From Domibacillus enclensis (GTDB lineage Bacteria > Bacillota > Bacilli > Bacillales > Domibacillaceae): 64,000 bases of DNA. Below the pieces are notes generated by a model that was not told where the DNA came from, made no database searches, and saw only the letters and a program-made list of their open reading frames with translations. Below are positions 36,445-45,578 of the stretch, in pieces (position 1 is the stretch's first letter; the number at the start of each line of letters is the position of its first letter). A program made the translations under genes and the position numbers. Location of the stretch: the NCBI RefSeq assembly GCF_900156125.1, contig NZ_FTLX01000001.1, forward strand, positions 558,001-622,000, in the 5' to 3' direction.

Positions 36445-37080
36445 CTATAAAATGTCTTTTTGTTCAAGAATTGTTTGTATTTTTGCAATTAATAAATCAA
36501 TGGCGACCTTGTTTTCACCGCCGATCGGGATAATGACATCCGCATACCGCTTCGTCGGTTCAATAAATTGATTGTGCATCGGCCGGACTACCTCGGTGTA
36601 CTGAGCGACGACAGAATCCAGCGACCGTCCGCGTTCTTTTATATCCCGTGTCAGACGGCGGATAAACCGCAAATCCGCATCGGTGTCTACAAACAGCTTA
36701 ATATCCATCAAGTTGCGCAGACGCTCGTCTTCGAGGACGAGAATGCCTTCTAATATAATCACGTCTTTCGGATCGAGCGGAACCGTCTCTGTTGAACGGG
36801 TATGATTGGCGTAATCGTACACCGGCTTTTCAACAGGCTGTCCGTTCATCAGATCCGTCATCTGCTCAAACAGCAGCGCATTATCAAACGCAAACGGGTG
36901 ATCATAATTTTGATTCAGCCGCTCTTCAAACGTTAAATGGGACTGATTTTTATAATAATAATCCTGCTCAATCATCATGATGGAGCCGCCTTGAAAATAA
37001 TCGTAAATCGCACGGGCGACACTTGTTTTACCGGATCCGGATCCGCCCGCAACGCCGATAACAATCGGCTTTCTCGTCAT
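36445..37080 (-). CDS. udk: Uridine kinase
   Basis: Phosphorylates uridine and cytidine in pyrimidine salvage. 211 residues: Walker [13 protein letters not shown] (about 9-20), the DxDxFY-like [32 protein letters not shown], and [18 protein letters not shown] at 37089 is open, but ATG 37080 gives [13 protein letters not shown], matching the family. It follows trhP2 by five bases, a conserved linkage. Confidence 0.96.
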   Translation of the reverse strand: MTRKPIVIGVAGGSGSGKTSVARAIYDYFQGGSIMMIEQDYYYKNQSHLTFEERLNQNYDHPFAFDNALLFEQMTDLMNGQPVEKPVYDYANHTRSTETVPLDPKDVIILEGILVLEDERLRNLMDIKLFVDTDADLRFIRRLTRDIKERGRSLDSVVAQYTEVVRPMHNQFIEPTKRYADVIIPIGGENKVAIDLLIAKIQTILEQKDIL

Positions 37081-37085
37081 GAATG

Positions 37086-38357
37086 TCACAGTCCCTTCCG
37101 CATCATATCATCTTTAGAAACAGGGTGCTCCACCCGAAACTGAACGATTTGAAGCGGATGGCGCGCTGCATCCAATTCGTTCCCGTCTTCATCTTGAATG
37201 GCTCCGACTGTTTGTGTAAATGTGCTCATGTTCGGACCGAAAAATTCAACGGTATCCCCCGGACGGAAGAAGTTACGTTGCTGCAACGTCACCATTTGCG
37301 TTGTTTCATTATAATCAACGACAAGCCCGGTGAAATCATGAGAGGCTTTTTTTCCATGAACGCCGAAAAGCTGTTCATCAGCGCCCGGTGTGCCGGCAAA
37401 AAAGGCCGGTGCAGCCGGACGATTCGCACATTTTTCCAGCTCTTCAAGCCATTCGTCCTTGATAGAGAAGTTTTCCGGGTCTGCGCAGTACGCGTCAATG
37501 ACTTTCCGGTAAACGCCGACAACGGTTGCCACGTAGTGAATGGACTTCATGCGGCCTTCAATTTTCAAGCTGTCGATTCCAAGTTCAATAAGCCCCGGAA
37601 TGCTTTGCAGCAAGCGCAAATCCTTCGGGCTCATCGCAAACGGAGAGTCTCCCTCCTGCGTAATGGCGGTTTCCTGCCCGTCTTCCATTTCCACTAAATT
37701 GTAATCCCAGCGGCATGACTGGCAGCAGCCGCCCCGGTTTGAATCACGGGCTGTCATATGGTTGCTCAGCACACAGCGGCCGGAATACGCGATGCACATC
37801 GCTCCGTGAATAAACGTTTCAATTTCAATATCCACTTTTTCCTTCATCATGCGCATTTCTTCACCGGTCGTTTCACGTGCCAATACGACCCGGTCCAGTC
37901 CTTCATCCTTCCAATACTTCACGGCACGCCAGTTTGACAGCGACTGCTGCGTGCTTAAATGAACCTCTACGTTCGGCGCGACACGGCGGCACGTTTCAAT
38001 AATTAACGGATCGGCCACGATAATGCCCGTGACGCCCGCCTCGCCTACACCGCGCAAATAGTCTTCAAGACCTTCAATGTTTTCATTATGGGCAAAAATA
38101 TTTGTTGTCACATATACTTTCGCTCCGAAGCTTTTTGCAAAGGCAACGCCTTCCTTCATTTCATCAAAAGTGAAGTTGCCGGCGTTTGAGCGAAGTCCGT
38201 ATTCCTGACCGCCAATGTAAACAGCGTCTGCTCCGTAGCGAATCGCTATTTTCAGCTTTTCAAGTGTGCCTGCCGGTGCCAGCAGCTCAGGCTTTTTCAC
38301 AATGACACGCTTGCCGTCAATTATTTCTGAAAGATGATCATTTTTTAATCCATTCAT
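37086..38357 (-). CDS. trhP2: tRNA 5-hydroxyuridine synthesis protein TrhP2 (U32 peptidase family)
   Basis: U32-family protein (B. subtilis YrrO) needed for prephenate-dependent hydroxylation of U34 in tRNAs read by mo5U. 423 residues: barrel domain beginning [18 protein letters not shown]; cluster-type cysteines in [15 protein letters not shown] and GGCCQSCRW; a C-terminal U32-type beta domain (about 330-423). It follows trhP1 by 24 bases. With trhP1 and trmR it makes up the full ho5U-to-mo5U set. The protease name of the family is historical. Confidence 0.9.
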   Translation of the reverse strand: MNGLKNDHLSEIIDGKRVIVKKPELLAPAGTLEKLKIAIRYGADAVYIGGQEYGLRSNAGNFTFDEMKEGVAFAKSFGAKVYVTTNIFAHNENIEGLEDYLRGVGEAGVTGIIVADPLIIETCRRVAPNVEVHLSTQQSLSNWRAVKYWKDEGLDRVVLARETTGEEMRMMKEKVDIEIETFIHGAMCIAYSGRCVLSNHMTARDSNRGGCCQSCRWDYNLVEMEDGQETAITQEGDSPFAMSPKDLRLLQSIPGLIELGIDSLKIEGRMKSIHYVATVVGVYRKVIDAYCADPENFSIKDEWLEELEKCANRPAAPAFFAGTPGADEQLFGVHGKKASHDFTGLVVDYNETTQMVTLQQRNFFRPGDTVEFFGPNMSTFTQTVGAIQDEDGNELDAARHPLQIVQFRVEHPVSKDDMMRKGL

Positions 38358-38381
38358 GCCAGAATCCCCCTTCTTCGTTTA

Positions 38382-39311
38382 TTAATAAACCGTTTCTTTA
38401 AAGAAAAAGCCTGAGTCAAGCGGACGGTGCTCTTGCTGAAGGGCTTCTGCCGCCTGAAGCATATCTTCTTTTTCTTCCTCGTACTGATCCGGATTTTCAA
38501 CGCACAGATCAATCGCTTTCCGGTACAATGTCGTTGTGGCAATACGGTATTCTTCTGTTTGAAGGACACCGTCAATTTTAAAGGAGTCGATGCCTGCTTC
38601 CACCATTTCCTGCAATTCGTCGATGATGCACATATCATTCGGGCTCATAATGTGAGTGCCGTTTGCATCTTCATAAATCGGGTATTTATTGCTCCGCTCT
38701 TCGTCATGAAGAAGCATGTTTTGTGCACCGTGTCTTTTTTCAATCTCCAAATTTTTGCCCATATATTCGAAATAATGGCCAAGAAGAGGGCGCTTTGATT
38801 GAAACATGCACGTCATGCCATGCACCTGCACTTCAATTTGAATATCTGCCTGCTCTTTTGTTTCAATAACGGCATCCATGCTCAGCTCCCGGGCCAGCAC
38901 AGCACGAACGGCGCCGCGTTTTCCCCAGTAGTTGGCCGTGTAGTAATTGGTCGCAATCGTCTCAGGACTCCAGTGCAAAGGAAACCCCGGAGCGGCTTCA
39001 CGCACAGCCATAATAACCGCCGGATCGCCGAATACAATCGCATCCGCATTGGCTTCTTTCACAAAGGCCACATAGTCGTCCAGCTCATTCGCAATGTCAT
39101 TATGAAAAATCGCATTTACCGCTACATATACTTTTTTCCCCTGTTCGTGGGCAATGGTGATCGCTTCTTTTATGTCTTCGCGGCTAAACTCGCCCGCCAA
39201 ACGCAAACCATAGCGCTGCTCCCCGATCAGAAAGGCATCGGCTCCAGCTTCAATTTGTTTTCGTATTTCAGCGACGCTGCCAGGCGTCACAAGCAATTCC
39301 GGCTTTTTCAC
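38382..39311 (-). CDS. trhP1: tRNA 5-hydroxyuridine synthesis protein TrhP1 (U32 peptidase family)
   Basis: Shorter U32-family paralogue (B. subtilis YrrN), 309 residues, partner of TrhP2 in ho5U34 formation. It has the same barrel start (MKKPELLVTPGSVAEIRK). At the place where TrhP2 has its cluster cysteines it has only MTCMFQSKRPLLGHY, so the cluster site is incomplete and it likely works as a partner subunit. The start is GTG 39311, overlapping the trmR stop by four bases. This is the second gene of the trmR-trhP1-trhP2-udk operon. Confidence 0.9.
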   Translation of the reverse strand: MKKPELLVTPGSVAEIRKQIEAGADAFLIGEQRYGLRLAGEFSREDIKEAITIAHEQGKKVYVAVNAIFHNDIANELDDYVAFVKEANADAIVFGDPAVIMAVREAAPGFPLHWSPETIATNYYTANYWGKRGAVRAVLARELSMDAVIETKEQADIQIEVQVHGMTCMFQSKRPLLGHYFEYMGKNLEIEKRHGAQNMLLHDEERSNKYPIYEDANGTHIMSPNDMCIIDELQEMVEAGIDSFKIDGVLQTEEYRIATTTLYRKAIDLCVENPDQYEEEKEDMLQAAEALQQEHRPLDSGFFFKETVY

Positions 39312-39955
39312 TTTTCTCCACCCCGTTTTAAACTTATCGCTATTCCATCTCCGGCTGGTACAATTGTTGTGTCATATCCAGGATGCGTCATTAGCCATTC
39401 ATTATAGGTTGTTATTTTTTGGACCATTTTTTCCAGCCGTTTCGTCGGCGCTGACCGTCCGGCAGCGTACCCTTTAAACAAAACATTATCTGAATAAATA
39501 ACGCCGCCTTGTTTTAGCAGCGGCTCATACAATTCAAAAAAGCGGCGGTACTGTCCTTTTGCTGCATCAATAAAGATTGCGTCAAACGGACCATCTTCCG
39601 CTGCTTTTTCGGCCAGTTCAAGCGCGTCTCCTGCCAAAACATGAATGCGGTCTCCAATGGTTGACCGGCCAATATAGTCGTTCGCTTTTTGCAGCCGTTC
39701 TTCATCCCGTTCAAGTGTCGTCACATGAAGTCCTGGTACAGCCTCCGTCATCCGGAGTGCTGAATAGCCGATGGCTGTGCCAATTTCAAGCAGCCGTTCG
39801 GGACGCTGCAGCTTCAGCATGGACAGCAGTGTGTCCATTCCAACCGGCTCCATAATCGGGACGCCGTACTCCGCTGCATAGCGCTCCATCTCAGCCAGCA
39901 GCCCTTCTCTCGGCGCTAGCAATGATTCAATATAATCGTGTATATGATCATTCAT
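39308..39955 (-). CDS. trmR: tRNA 5-hydroxyuridine methyltransferase TrmR
   Basis: O-methyltransferase (B. subtilis YrrM) that turns ho5U34 into mo5U34 using SAM. 215 residues of the class I O-methyltransferase-3 family: LLEIGTAIGYSALRM (SAM loop), VTTLERDEERL, DAIFIDAAKGQYRRF and GVIYSDNVLFKG. AAGGGTA precedes ATG 39955. Overlap with trhP1 (GTGA) means coupled translation of hydroxylase partner and methylase. Confidence 0.92.
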   Translation of the reverse strand: MNDHIHDYIESLLAPREGLLAEMERYAAEYGVPIMEPVGMDTLLSMLKLQRPERLLEIGTAIGYSALRMTEAVPGLHVTTLERDEERLQKANDYIGRSTIGDRIHVLAGDALELAEKAAEDGPFDAIFIDAAKGQYRRFFELYEPLLKQGGVIYSDNVLFKGYAAGRSAPTKRLEKMVQKITTYNEWLMTHPGYDTTIVPAGDGIAISLKRGGEK

Positions 39956-39986
39956 GGTAAGAATACCCTTCTTTCTAAGAAAAAGA

Positions 39987-40006
39987 GAAAGCTAATGATA
40001 GCTTTC
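39987..40006 (-). terminator. Terminator between mltG and trmR
   Basis: GAAAGCTA / TAGCTTTC stem with a four-base loop, followed by TCTTTTTCTT on the minus strand. It lies between a weak -10-like TAAAAT (about 40034-40039) and trmR, so it may end mltG transcripts or attenuate entry into the trmR operon. Confidence 0.7.
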
Positions 40007-40068
40007 CCGTGTCTTCAAGTGCCCGAATTATTTTATCATAGAACACGGATAAAATCCATGTGTCCTTT

Positions 40069-41172
40069 TTATTCAGCATTTGTAATATATTTTGCTTTTA
40101 GCGTATTGTGTTCATCAAGTGTTTTGGAATAATACACATCTCCTGCCGGCGAGGCCAGGAAATATAAATAGTCCGTCTGCTCAGGCTGCAGCACTGCTTC
40201 CATTGAATCCACCCCGCTGTTTCCAATCGGTCCTGGCGTTAAGCCTTTTACTTGATACGTATTATACGGAGAGTCTATTTCCAGGTCTTCATACAACACC
40301 CGCGCTTGATGCTCGCCTTTTGCATATAAAACGGTTGGATCGGTTTGCAGCGGCATATCAATGTTCATGCGGTTGTAAAAAACGCTGGCTATTTTTTTGC
40401 GGTCTGTTTTTCCCGTTGCTTCCTCTTCTACAAGAGACGAAAACGTTAAAAACTCGTGGACCGTCATGCCTGACGCTTTAATTTGCTCAGAAAACCCTTG
40501 CACTACCTCATCGGTTTTGGCGATCATTTCTTCGGCGATGTCTTCAACAGGCGTATCCGGACTTGGCACGTCATACGTAGCCGGATACAAGTAGCCTTCA
40601 AGCGGATAGCGAACGTTTTCGCCAAAAACTGCATCCGTTACCAGCGCCGGATGATTCGCTTTCATTTTCTCGACAAATGCCCGGTCATTAATGACTGCCA
40701 GAACGTCCTCTGCTTCCCGGTCTGTTTCCGAAGCAATGACTTCCGCAATTTGCGTCAGCTGATAGCCTTCAGGAATAGCCAGTTTCCCTTCCTCCGTCCC
40801 AATCACTTTCCCTTGCTTTAAAGAGGACATGATTTCCTCGGGAGACATCGACGGCGAGAGGACATACTCTCCTGCTTGAAAATCCCCTTCTCCTTTGTAT
40901 TTCACGTAATACTTAAATAATGTCGCATTTTCGACAATTCCGTTGTCTTCAAGCGTCTGTGAAATCGAAGACAGGCTTGAACCGAGCGGAATAGAAATAT
41001 CCACTTCCTCATTGCTTGCGGCATCCGCCGGCGATGAAGCACTTTGCCATACATAATAAGCACCCGCTGCACCTGCAGCAGCCAGCAGGAAAAACAAGAG
41101 AAACAAAGCCATAATCGCCCGTTTTATTCGTTTCTTTTTTCCTGAAGCCGGCGGAAAAACATCTTTCGACAT
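40069..41172 (-). CDS. mltG: Endolytic murein transglycosylase MltG
   Basis: Membrane lytic transglycosylase that cuts nascent glycan strands (YceG/MltG family, B. subtilis YrrL). 367 residues: short cytoplasmic tail, one membrane segment (about 21-43), a LysM-like domain (SIPLGSSLSSISQTL) and the YceG catalytic domain with the Glu-containing FSSLVEEEATGKTDR and NTYQVKGLTPGPIGN. The frame is open to 41244, but ATG 41172 after AAAGGGGAT gives the normal short N-terminus. Confidence 0.94.
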   Translation of the reverse strand: MSKDVFPPASGKKKRIKRAIMALFLLFFLLAAAGAAGAYYVWQSASSPADAASNEEVDISIPLGSSLSSISQTLEDNGIVENATLFKYYVKYKGEGDFQAGEYVLSPSMSPEEIMSSLKQGKVIGTEEGKLAIPEGYQLTQIAEVIASETDREAEDVLAVINDRAFVEKMKANHPALVTDAVFGENVRYPLEGYLYPATYDVPSPDTPVEDIAEEMIAKTDEVVQGFSEQIKASGMTVHEFLTFSSLVEEEATGKTDRKKIASVFYNRMNIDMPLQTDPTVLYAKGEHQARVLYEDLEIDSPYNTYQVKGLTPGPIGNSGVDSMEAVLQPEQTDYLYFLASPAGDVYYSKTLDEHNTLKAKYITNAE

Positions 41173-41258
41173 AAAAATCCCCTTTCGACACCATCTTTCT
41201 TTTTTATAGTATACAAGAAATAGGCGGAAAGAAAAGCGTTTCACTCTGCAAAATAAAA

Positions 41259-41302
41259 AAAGCCGAACGAATGCGGTTTTTTCCGCATAATCGTTCGGCT
41301 TT
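41259..41302 (-). terminator. Terminator after yrzB
   Basis: AAAGCCGAACGA with its complement (12 bp), an interior loop, then ATGCGG/CCGCAT, followed by TTTTTTATTTT on the minus strand. It ends the ireB-ruvX-yrzB transcript ahead of mltG. Confidence 0.9.
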
Positions 41303-41344
41303 CTTTCTATTAAATCCTTTTATTCCAAGCTTTCGACGTTTCTC

Positions 41345-41629
41345 TTATTGCTCTTCGTCGTCTAGGAACGTATTAAGCATTTCTTCGATCATTTCCCACT
41401 CTTCATCGGATTCGATCGGCTGAAGCTCACCGTCTTCACCGTCTTCTTTCGGTGTGAAAGAGGATGCGTGGATTTCGATTTCTTCATTGTCATCTTCTTC
41501 CGCTCCAACCGGGAAGTAAAGAACATAAGATTTACCGAATTCTTCGTTATCAAATGTGAACAAAACTTCGCAAAGCTGCTCGTTCCCATTTTCATCAATT
41601 ACTGTAATTTGCTTTTCTCCGTGTTCCAT
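41345..41629 (-). CDS. yrzB: YrzB family protein (DUF1292)
   Basis: A 94-residue acidic protein of the DUF1292 family ([18 protein letters not shown], then [17 protein letters not shown]), with an Asp/Glu-rich C-terminus. Function is unknown, but the triplet ireB-ruvX-yrzB is almost universal in Firmicutes. The frame is open to 41659, but ATG 41629 is preceded by GAGGTGACC and matches B. subtilis YrzB. There are 13 bases between ruvX and this start. Confidence 0.92.
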   Translation of the reverse strand: MEHGEKQITVIDENGNEQLCEVLFTFDNEEFGKSYVLYFPVGAEEDDNEEIEIHASSFTPKEDGEDGELQPIESDEEWEMIEEMLNTFLDDEEQ

Positions 41630-41642
41630 TATGGTCACCTCA

Positions 41643-42059
41643 TTATTTTTGGCTGTCAAGATATCCTTGCAGAATCATCATGGCTGCCATTTTGTCGATT
41701 ACTTTTTTACGTTTTTTCCGGCTGACATCCGCGTCAATTAATACACGTTCCGCCGCCATTGTCGTCAGCCGCTCGTCCCAAAGGACAACGGGCAGGCTGA
41801 AGGTTTCCTCGAGGAGCGCTGCAAACATTTGAGCCGCCTCTCCCCGGGGCCCTACTGTATTATTCATGTTTTTCGGGAAACCGACAACAAATTTGCTCAC
41901 TTCATGCTCCTGCACTAATTCGCCGATCCGGTCAATGCCGAATTCTCCTGCTGCCTCATTGATCTTTATTGTTTCAATGCCCTGCGCGGTCCAGCCGAAT
42001 GCATCGCTGATAGCAATGCCAACCGTTTTCGTGCCGGCGTCAAGGCCCATCGTTCTCAT
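41643..42059 (-). CDS. ruvX: RuvX/YqgF pre-16S rRNA nuclease
   Basis: RNase H-fold nuclease implicated in 16S rRNA 5'-end maturation and, in older literature, Holliday-junction resolution. 138 residues: [19 protein letters not shown] (first catalytic Asp), [16 protein letters not shown] and [16 protein letters not shown]. The catalytic residues D6, E/D in WDERLTT and the C-terminal D in KVIDKMAA appear present. ATGA overlap with ireB. Confidence 0.95.
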   Translation of the reverse strand: MRTMGLDAGTKTVGIAISDAFGWTAQGIETIKINEAAGEFGIDRIGELVQEHEVSKFVVGFPKNMNNTVGPRGEAAQMFAALLEETFSLPVVLWDERLTTMAAERVLIDADVSRKKRKKVIDKMAAMMILQGYLDSQK

Positions 42060-42331
42060 GATGTCGGATCCTCCTGCTGCTCTTTCAGGTACGTTTTGAC
42101 CAGCTCTTCAATAATTTCATCCCGTTCAAGCCTGCGGATTAAGTTTCGGGCATCATTATGGCGCGGGATGTACGCCGGGTCTCCGGAAAGCAAATAGCCG
42201 ACAATCTGATTGATCGGATTGTACCCTTTTTCTTCAAGTGCGCCATGCACTTTAAGCAGTACTTCTTTTACATTTTCATCATACGGCTCTTCCGGAAAAT
42301 TAAACCGCATTGTTTTATCAAAAGAACTCAC
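42056..42331 (-). CDS. ireB: IreB family regulatory phosphoprotein
   Basis: 91-residue DUF965 protein (B. subtilis YrzL). In Enterococcus the homologue is a substrate of the PASTA kinase IreK and affects cephalosporin resistance. Hallmark: [38 protein letters not shown] (shown by [13 protein letters not shown]). The upstream GTG at 42340 lies in GAGGTG; GTG 42331 has correct spacing and gives [16 protein letters not shown]. It is first in ireB-ruvX-yrzB, with its own promoter. Confidence 0.95.
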   Translation of the reverse strand: MSSFDKTMRFNFPEEPYDENVKEVLLKVHGALEEKGYNPINQIVGYLLSGDPAYIPRHNDARNLIRRLERDEIIEELVKTYLKEQQEDPTS

Positions 42332-42386
42332 TGTCAGCACCTCACTTCAGGCGGATTTCTTTGCCCGCTTCTGTACGATATGTTTC

Positions 42387-42414
42387 ATTGTACAACAAAT
42401 GACAACATATTCAA
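42387..42414 (-). promoter_or_regulatory. Sigma-A promoter of ireB-ruvX-yrzB
   Basis: TTGAAT (42409-42414), 16-base spacer, TACAAT (42387-42392) on the minus strand. The -35 box overlaps the alaS stop codon. There is no terminator after alaS, so read-through from alaS is also likely. Confidence 0.7.
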
Positions 42415-45041
42415 ATGGATTTAACCCACTCGGCAGCAGATTGTAGTGCTTCGTCGATTTTCGACGCATCTTTGCCGCCTGCCTGAGCCATATCCGGACG
42501 GCCGCCACCACCGCCGCCAAGAACGCCTGCTACTTCTTTGACAAGCTTGCCGGCATGGAAGCCTCCTTCCGTCAGCCCGCCCGTGACAGCTGTAACGACG
42601 TTGACTTTGCCGTCCGCTGCAGCGACGAGAACAATCACGCCTGGCGTGACTTTTTGCTTTAACTCATCTGCCATTGTACGAAGCGCGTTCATGTCCGGAG
42701 CCTCTACCTGTGCAGCAAGCAATTGCACACCATTCACCGTTTCAATCCGGTCAGTCAGGCTTCCTGCTTCTATATTGGACAATTTTTTCGAAAGTGATTC
42801 ATTTTCACGCTGCAAATCGCGCATTTCCGCTTGCAGGCTGTCCGCTTTCACTAAAATGTCTTTCGGGTTTGTCTTAAGCTTCGCCGCTGCGTCTTTTAAC
42901 AAATTCGCCTGATCGTTTAAGTAACGGAACGCGCCTTCTCCTGTTACGGCTTCAATCCGGCGTGTACCGGCACCAATGCCGCCTTCAGACAGCACCTTAA
43001 ACAAGCCGATTTCCGCCGTATTGATCACGTGGCAGCCGCCGCAAAGCTCCAGGCTGTAGTCGCCGATCGACACCACACGGACGATGTCGCCGTACTTTTC
43101 GCCGAACAGCGCCATCGCACCCATCGCTTTGGCTTCCGCAATCGGCTTCATCGCCGTTTCCACTGCTAGACCTTGCCAGATTTTTTCATTAACGATCGTT
43201 TCCACCTGTGCGATTTCATCTGCTGTTACCTGGCCGAAGTGAGAAAAGTCAAAGCGGAGGCGGCCTGTTTCAACGAGTGAACCGGCTTGATTCACGTGCG
43301 TGCCGAGAACATCCTTTAATGCCTGGTGCATTAAGTGCGTCGCTGTATGGTTTTTCACAATTTTGCTCCGCGATAAAACGTCGACTTTCGCCGTTACTGC
43401 ACTGCCTGCAGCGATTGTGCCGCTTTCCACGACCGCACGGTGCACGTTTTGGCCGTTTGGCGCTTTTTGTACGTCCAGTACGCTGATGCGCACTGTCTCT
43501 GATTCAAGCACGCCCCGGTCAGCAATTTGACCGCCGCTTTCTGCGTAAAATGGCGTTTCGCTTAAAATAAATTGAATTTCATCGCCCTCATGCGCTTCGT
43601 CCGCAAACGCACCGTCTTTTAACAACACCGCGACCGTCGTGTCAACCGTCAGCTTGTCGTAGGTGAATGTGCTTTTTTCTTTTACAGAAGACAGTACACC
43701 GCCCTGCACCTGCATGGAATCCGTATCCTGACGGGCTGCACGCGCGCGGTCCCGCTGCTGCTTCATTTCACGCTCAAAGCCAGCATGATCAGCTTTCATT
43801 CCTTCTTCTTCTGCATATTCCTCTGTTAACTCGACCGGGAAGCCATACGTGTCATACAAGCGGAAAATATCTGCGCCATCAACCGTGCCTGAACCGGATT
43901 CCTTTGCTTTTTTGATCACAGCCGACAAAATGGCCAGACCTTCATGAAGCGTTTCATGGAACCGTTCTTCTTCGTTTTTAATGACTTTTTGGATAAACGC
44001 GGCTTTATCGCTTACTTCCGGATAGTAGTCATTCATCACCTCGCCAACAACAGGCACCAATTCAAACATAAATGGGCGGTTAATGCCGATTTGCTTGGCG
44101 TAGCGAACCGCACGGCGAAGCAGGCGGCGAAGAACGTAGCCGCGCCCTTCATTGGACGGAAGCGCCCCGTCTCCAATGGCGAAAGCAACGGTCCGGATGT
44201 GGTCGGCAATGACTTTAAACGCGGTGTCTTTTTCCGGATCTACACGGTACTGTTCTCCGGAAATACGCTCGGTTTCACGAATAATCGGCATAAACAGATC
44301 CGTGTCAAAGTTAGTCGGTACGTTTTGAACGACAGACGCCATCCGCTCAAGCCCCATGCCGGTATCGATGTTTTTCTTTGGCAGCGGTGTGTAGGTGCCG
44401 TCCGGGTTGTGGTTAAATTCAGAGAAGACAAGATTCCATACTTCTAAATAGCGGTCGTTTTCGCCGCCCGGGTATAGCTCAGGGTCTTTCTCGTCCGCTC
44501 CGTATTCCGGTCCGCGGTCATAGAAAATTTCCGTATTCGGTCCCGATGGTCCCTCGCCAATGTCCCAGAAGTTTCCTTCCAGGCGAATAATACGCTCATC
44601 CGGCACTCCGACTTCGTTTTTCCAGATCAAATACGCTTCTTCATCTTCCGGATGAATGGTGACAGACAATTTTTCCGGATCAAACCCGATCCATTTGTCA
44701 TCAGTTAGAAATTCCCATGCCCAGTGAATCGCTTCTGTTTTGAAATATTCCCCGATTGAGAAATTGCCCAGCATTTCAAAAAAGGTATGATGGCGCGCTG
44801 TTTTGCCGACATTCTCAATATCGTTCGTCCGAATTGATTTTTGGGCATTGGTGATGCGCGGATTGTCCGGAATGATTCGTCCGTCAAAGTATTTTTTTAA
44901 TGTTGCCACACCGCTGTTAATCCAGAGCAGGCTGGCGTCGTCAATCGGAACAAGCGGTGCACTTGGCTCCACCCGGTGTCCCTTTTCCTGAAAAAATTCT
45001 AAATAAAGGCGGCGAATATCCGCACCTGTTAATGTTTTCAT
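42411..45041 (-). CDS. alaS: Alanyl-tRNA synthetase
   Basis: Charges tRNA-Ala; class II synthetase. 876 residues: catalytic core ([28 protein letters not shown], shown by [11 protein letters not shown]), tRNA-binding helical domain, editing domain with zinc ligands HTATHLMH and CGGCHV, and the C-Ala domain with its Gly-rich [15 protein letters not shown]. Two ATGs follow AAGGAGGATGAA; ATG 45041 gives [17 protein letters not shown]. The frame stays open far upstream, but that DNA is the T-box leader. Expression is controlled by an Ala T-box. Confidence 0.97.
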   Translation of the reverse strand: MKTLTGADIRRLYLEFFQEKGHRVEPSAPLVPIDDASLLWINSGVATLKKYFDGRIIPDNPRITNAQKSIRTNDIENVGKTARHHTFFEMLGNFSIGEYFKTEAIHWAWEFLTDDKWIGFDPEKLSVTIHPEDEEAYLIWKNEVGVPDERIIRLEGNFWDIGEGPSGPNTEIFYDRGPEYGADEKDPELYPGGENDRYLEVWNLVFSEFNHNPDGTYTPLPKKNIDTGMGLERMASVVQNVPTNFDTDLFMPIIRETERISGEQYRVDPEKDTAFKVIADHIRTVAFAIGDGALPSNEGRGYVLRRLLRRAVRYAKQIGINRPFMFELVPVVGEVMNDYYPEVSDKAAFIQKVIKNEEERFHETLHEGLAILSAVIKKAKESGSGTVDGADIFRLYDTYGFPVELTEEYAEEEGMKADHAGFEREMKQQRDRARAARQDTDSMQVQGGVLSSVKEKSTFTYDKLTVDTTVAVLLKDGAFADEAHEGDEIQFILSETPFYAESGGQIADRGVLESETVRISVLDVQKAPNGQNVHRAVVESGTIAAGSAVTAKVDVLSRSKIVKNHTATHLMHQALKDVLGTHVNQAGSLVETGRLRFDFSHFGQVTADEIAQVETIVNEKIWQGLAVETAMKPIAEAKAMGAMALFGEKYGDIVRVVSIGDYSLELCGGCHVINTAEIGLFKVLSEGGIGAGTRRIEAVTGEGAFRYLNDQANLLKDAAAKLKTNPKDILVKADSLQAEMRDLQRENESLSKKLSNIEAGSLTDRIETVNGVQLLAAQVEAPDMNALRTMADELKQKVTPGVIVLVAAADGKVNVVTAVTGGLTEGGFHAGKLVKEVAGVLGGGGGGRPDMAQAGGKDASKIDEALQSAAEWVKSI

Positions 45042-45089
45042 CATTTCATCCTCCTTCAATATGTATACAAGCCGAAAAAAGAACAGCAA

Positions 45090-45324
45090 AAAAAGCCTCA
45101 TCCCTAACAGGGACGAAGCTTGTTCGCGGTACCACCCTGATTGCCGGTTCAACAAAGACACCGGCCTCTCAAATGCCTTAACGCGGCCCACGGCAGTGTT
45201 TGCTGCACTCAGGACACAGCTTTCCATCATTCTTCATCCGAAGTGCTTTTCAGCCGGGAGCACTTCTCTCTTTGAATGGGCTATGATGTACTTTTGTCCT
45301 TCTTCGATTTGTCCAAATTCTTCT
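45090..45324 (-). ncRNA. T-box riboswitch of alaS, specifier GCU (Ala)
   Basis: The conserved T-box AGGGTGGTACCGCG lies at 45125-45138 on the minus strand, followed by a terminator hairpin (AGCTTCGTCCCTG / CAGGGATGAGGCT-like arms, about 45094-45120) and a T-run. Stem I has basal pairing GGACA/TGTCC with the loop-E AGTA on the 5' side. The specifier position on the 3' side is GCT (45218-45220), an Ala codon, followed by G. Uncharged tRNA-Ala should favour the antiterminator. Confidence 0.95.
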
Positions 45325-45330
45325 ACCCGA

Positions 45331-45359
45331 ATTATAAAAAGGAATGAAGTGTTTGTCAA
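45331..45359 (-). promoter_or_regulatory. Consensus sigma-A promoter of alaS
   Basis: TTGACA (45354-45359), exactly 17 bases, TATAAT (45331-45336) on the minus strand: a perfect consensus promoter. It starts six bases after the stop codon of the upstream zinc-ribbon gene. Confidence 0.95.
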
Positions 45360-45365
45360 TGACAC

Positions 45366-45530
45366 TTACGTCCAGTCATCAAGTGGAATAAGCGTTCCAT
45401 CCTCTTCCACTTGATGAATGACGAGGCCGCCTTCAAGCTCAGACATTTCCACACAGCAGTCATGGCAGTAATAGTGGTCGGAGCCAATCCGGCCTACTTC
45501 CCGGCTTCCACAGTTCGGACACGATTGCAA
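45366..45530 (-). CDS. 54-residue zinc-ribbon protein
   Basis: Reads MQSCPNCGSREVGRIGSD, then HYYCHDCCVEMSELEGG and an acidic tail ending LIPLDDWT. The pairs CPNC and CHDC at 18-residue spacing form a classic zinc ribbon. TTG 45530 is preceded by AGGAGGGATC, an excellent Shine-Dalgarno. It fits tightly between recD2 (48 bases upstream) and the alaS promoter. Position and motif resemble the small YrzR-type protein I recall from Bacillus, but I am not certain of that name. Function is unknown. Confidence 0.8.
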   Translation of the reverse strand: MQSCPNCGSREVGRIGSDHYYCHDCCVEMSELEGGLVIHQVEEDGTLIPLDDWT

Positions 45531-45578
45531 AATGATCCCTCCTGTTTTTGCCTTCAGTATGACCGGTTCCCGCCGCTT

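Noticed and set aside
43944-44447. 167-codon plus-strand frame opposite alaS
   Set aside because: Shadow of alaS; no start signal and implausible composition (His/Arg-rich).
45042-45230. In-frame extension of alaS by about 63 codons upstream of ATG 45041
   Set aside because: The region is the T-box leader (specifier, T-box, terminator). The Shine-Dalgarno AAGGAGG is just before 45041-45044, and the extension has no AlaRS similarity.
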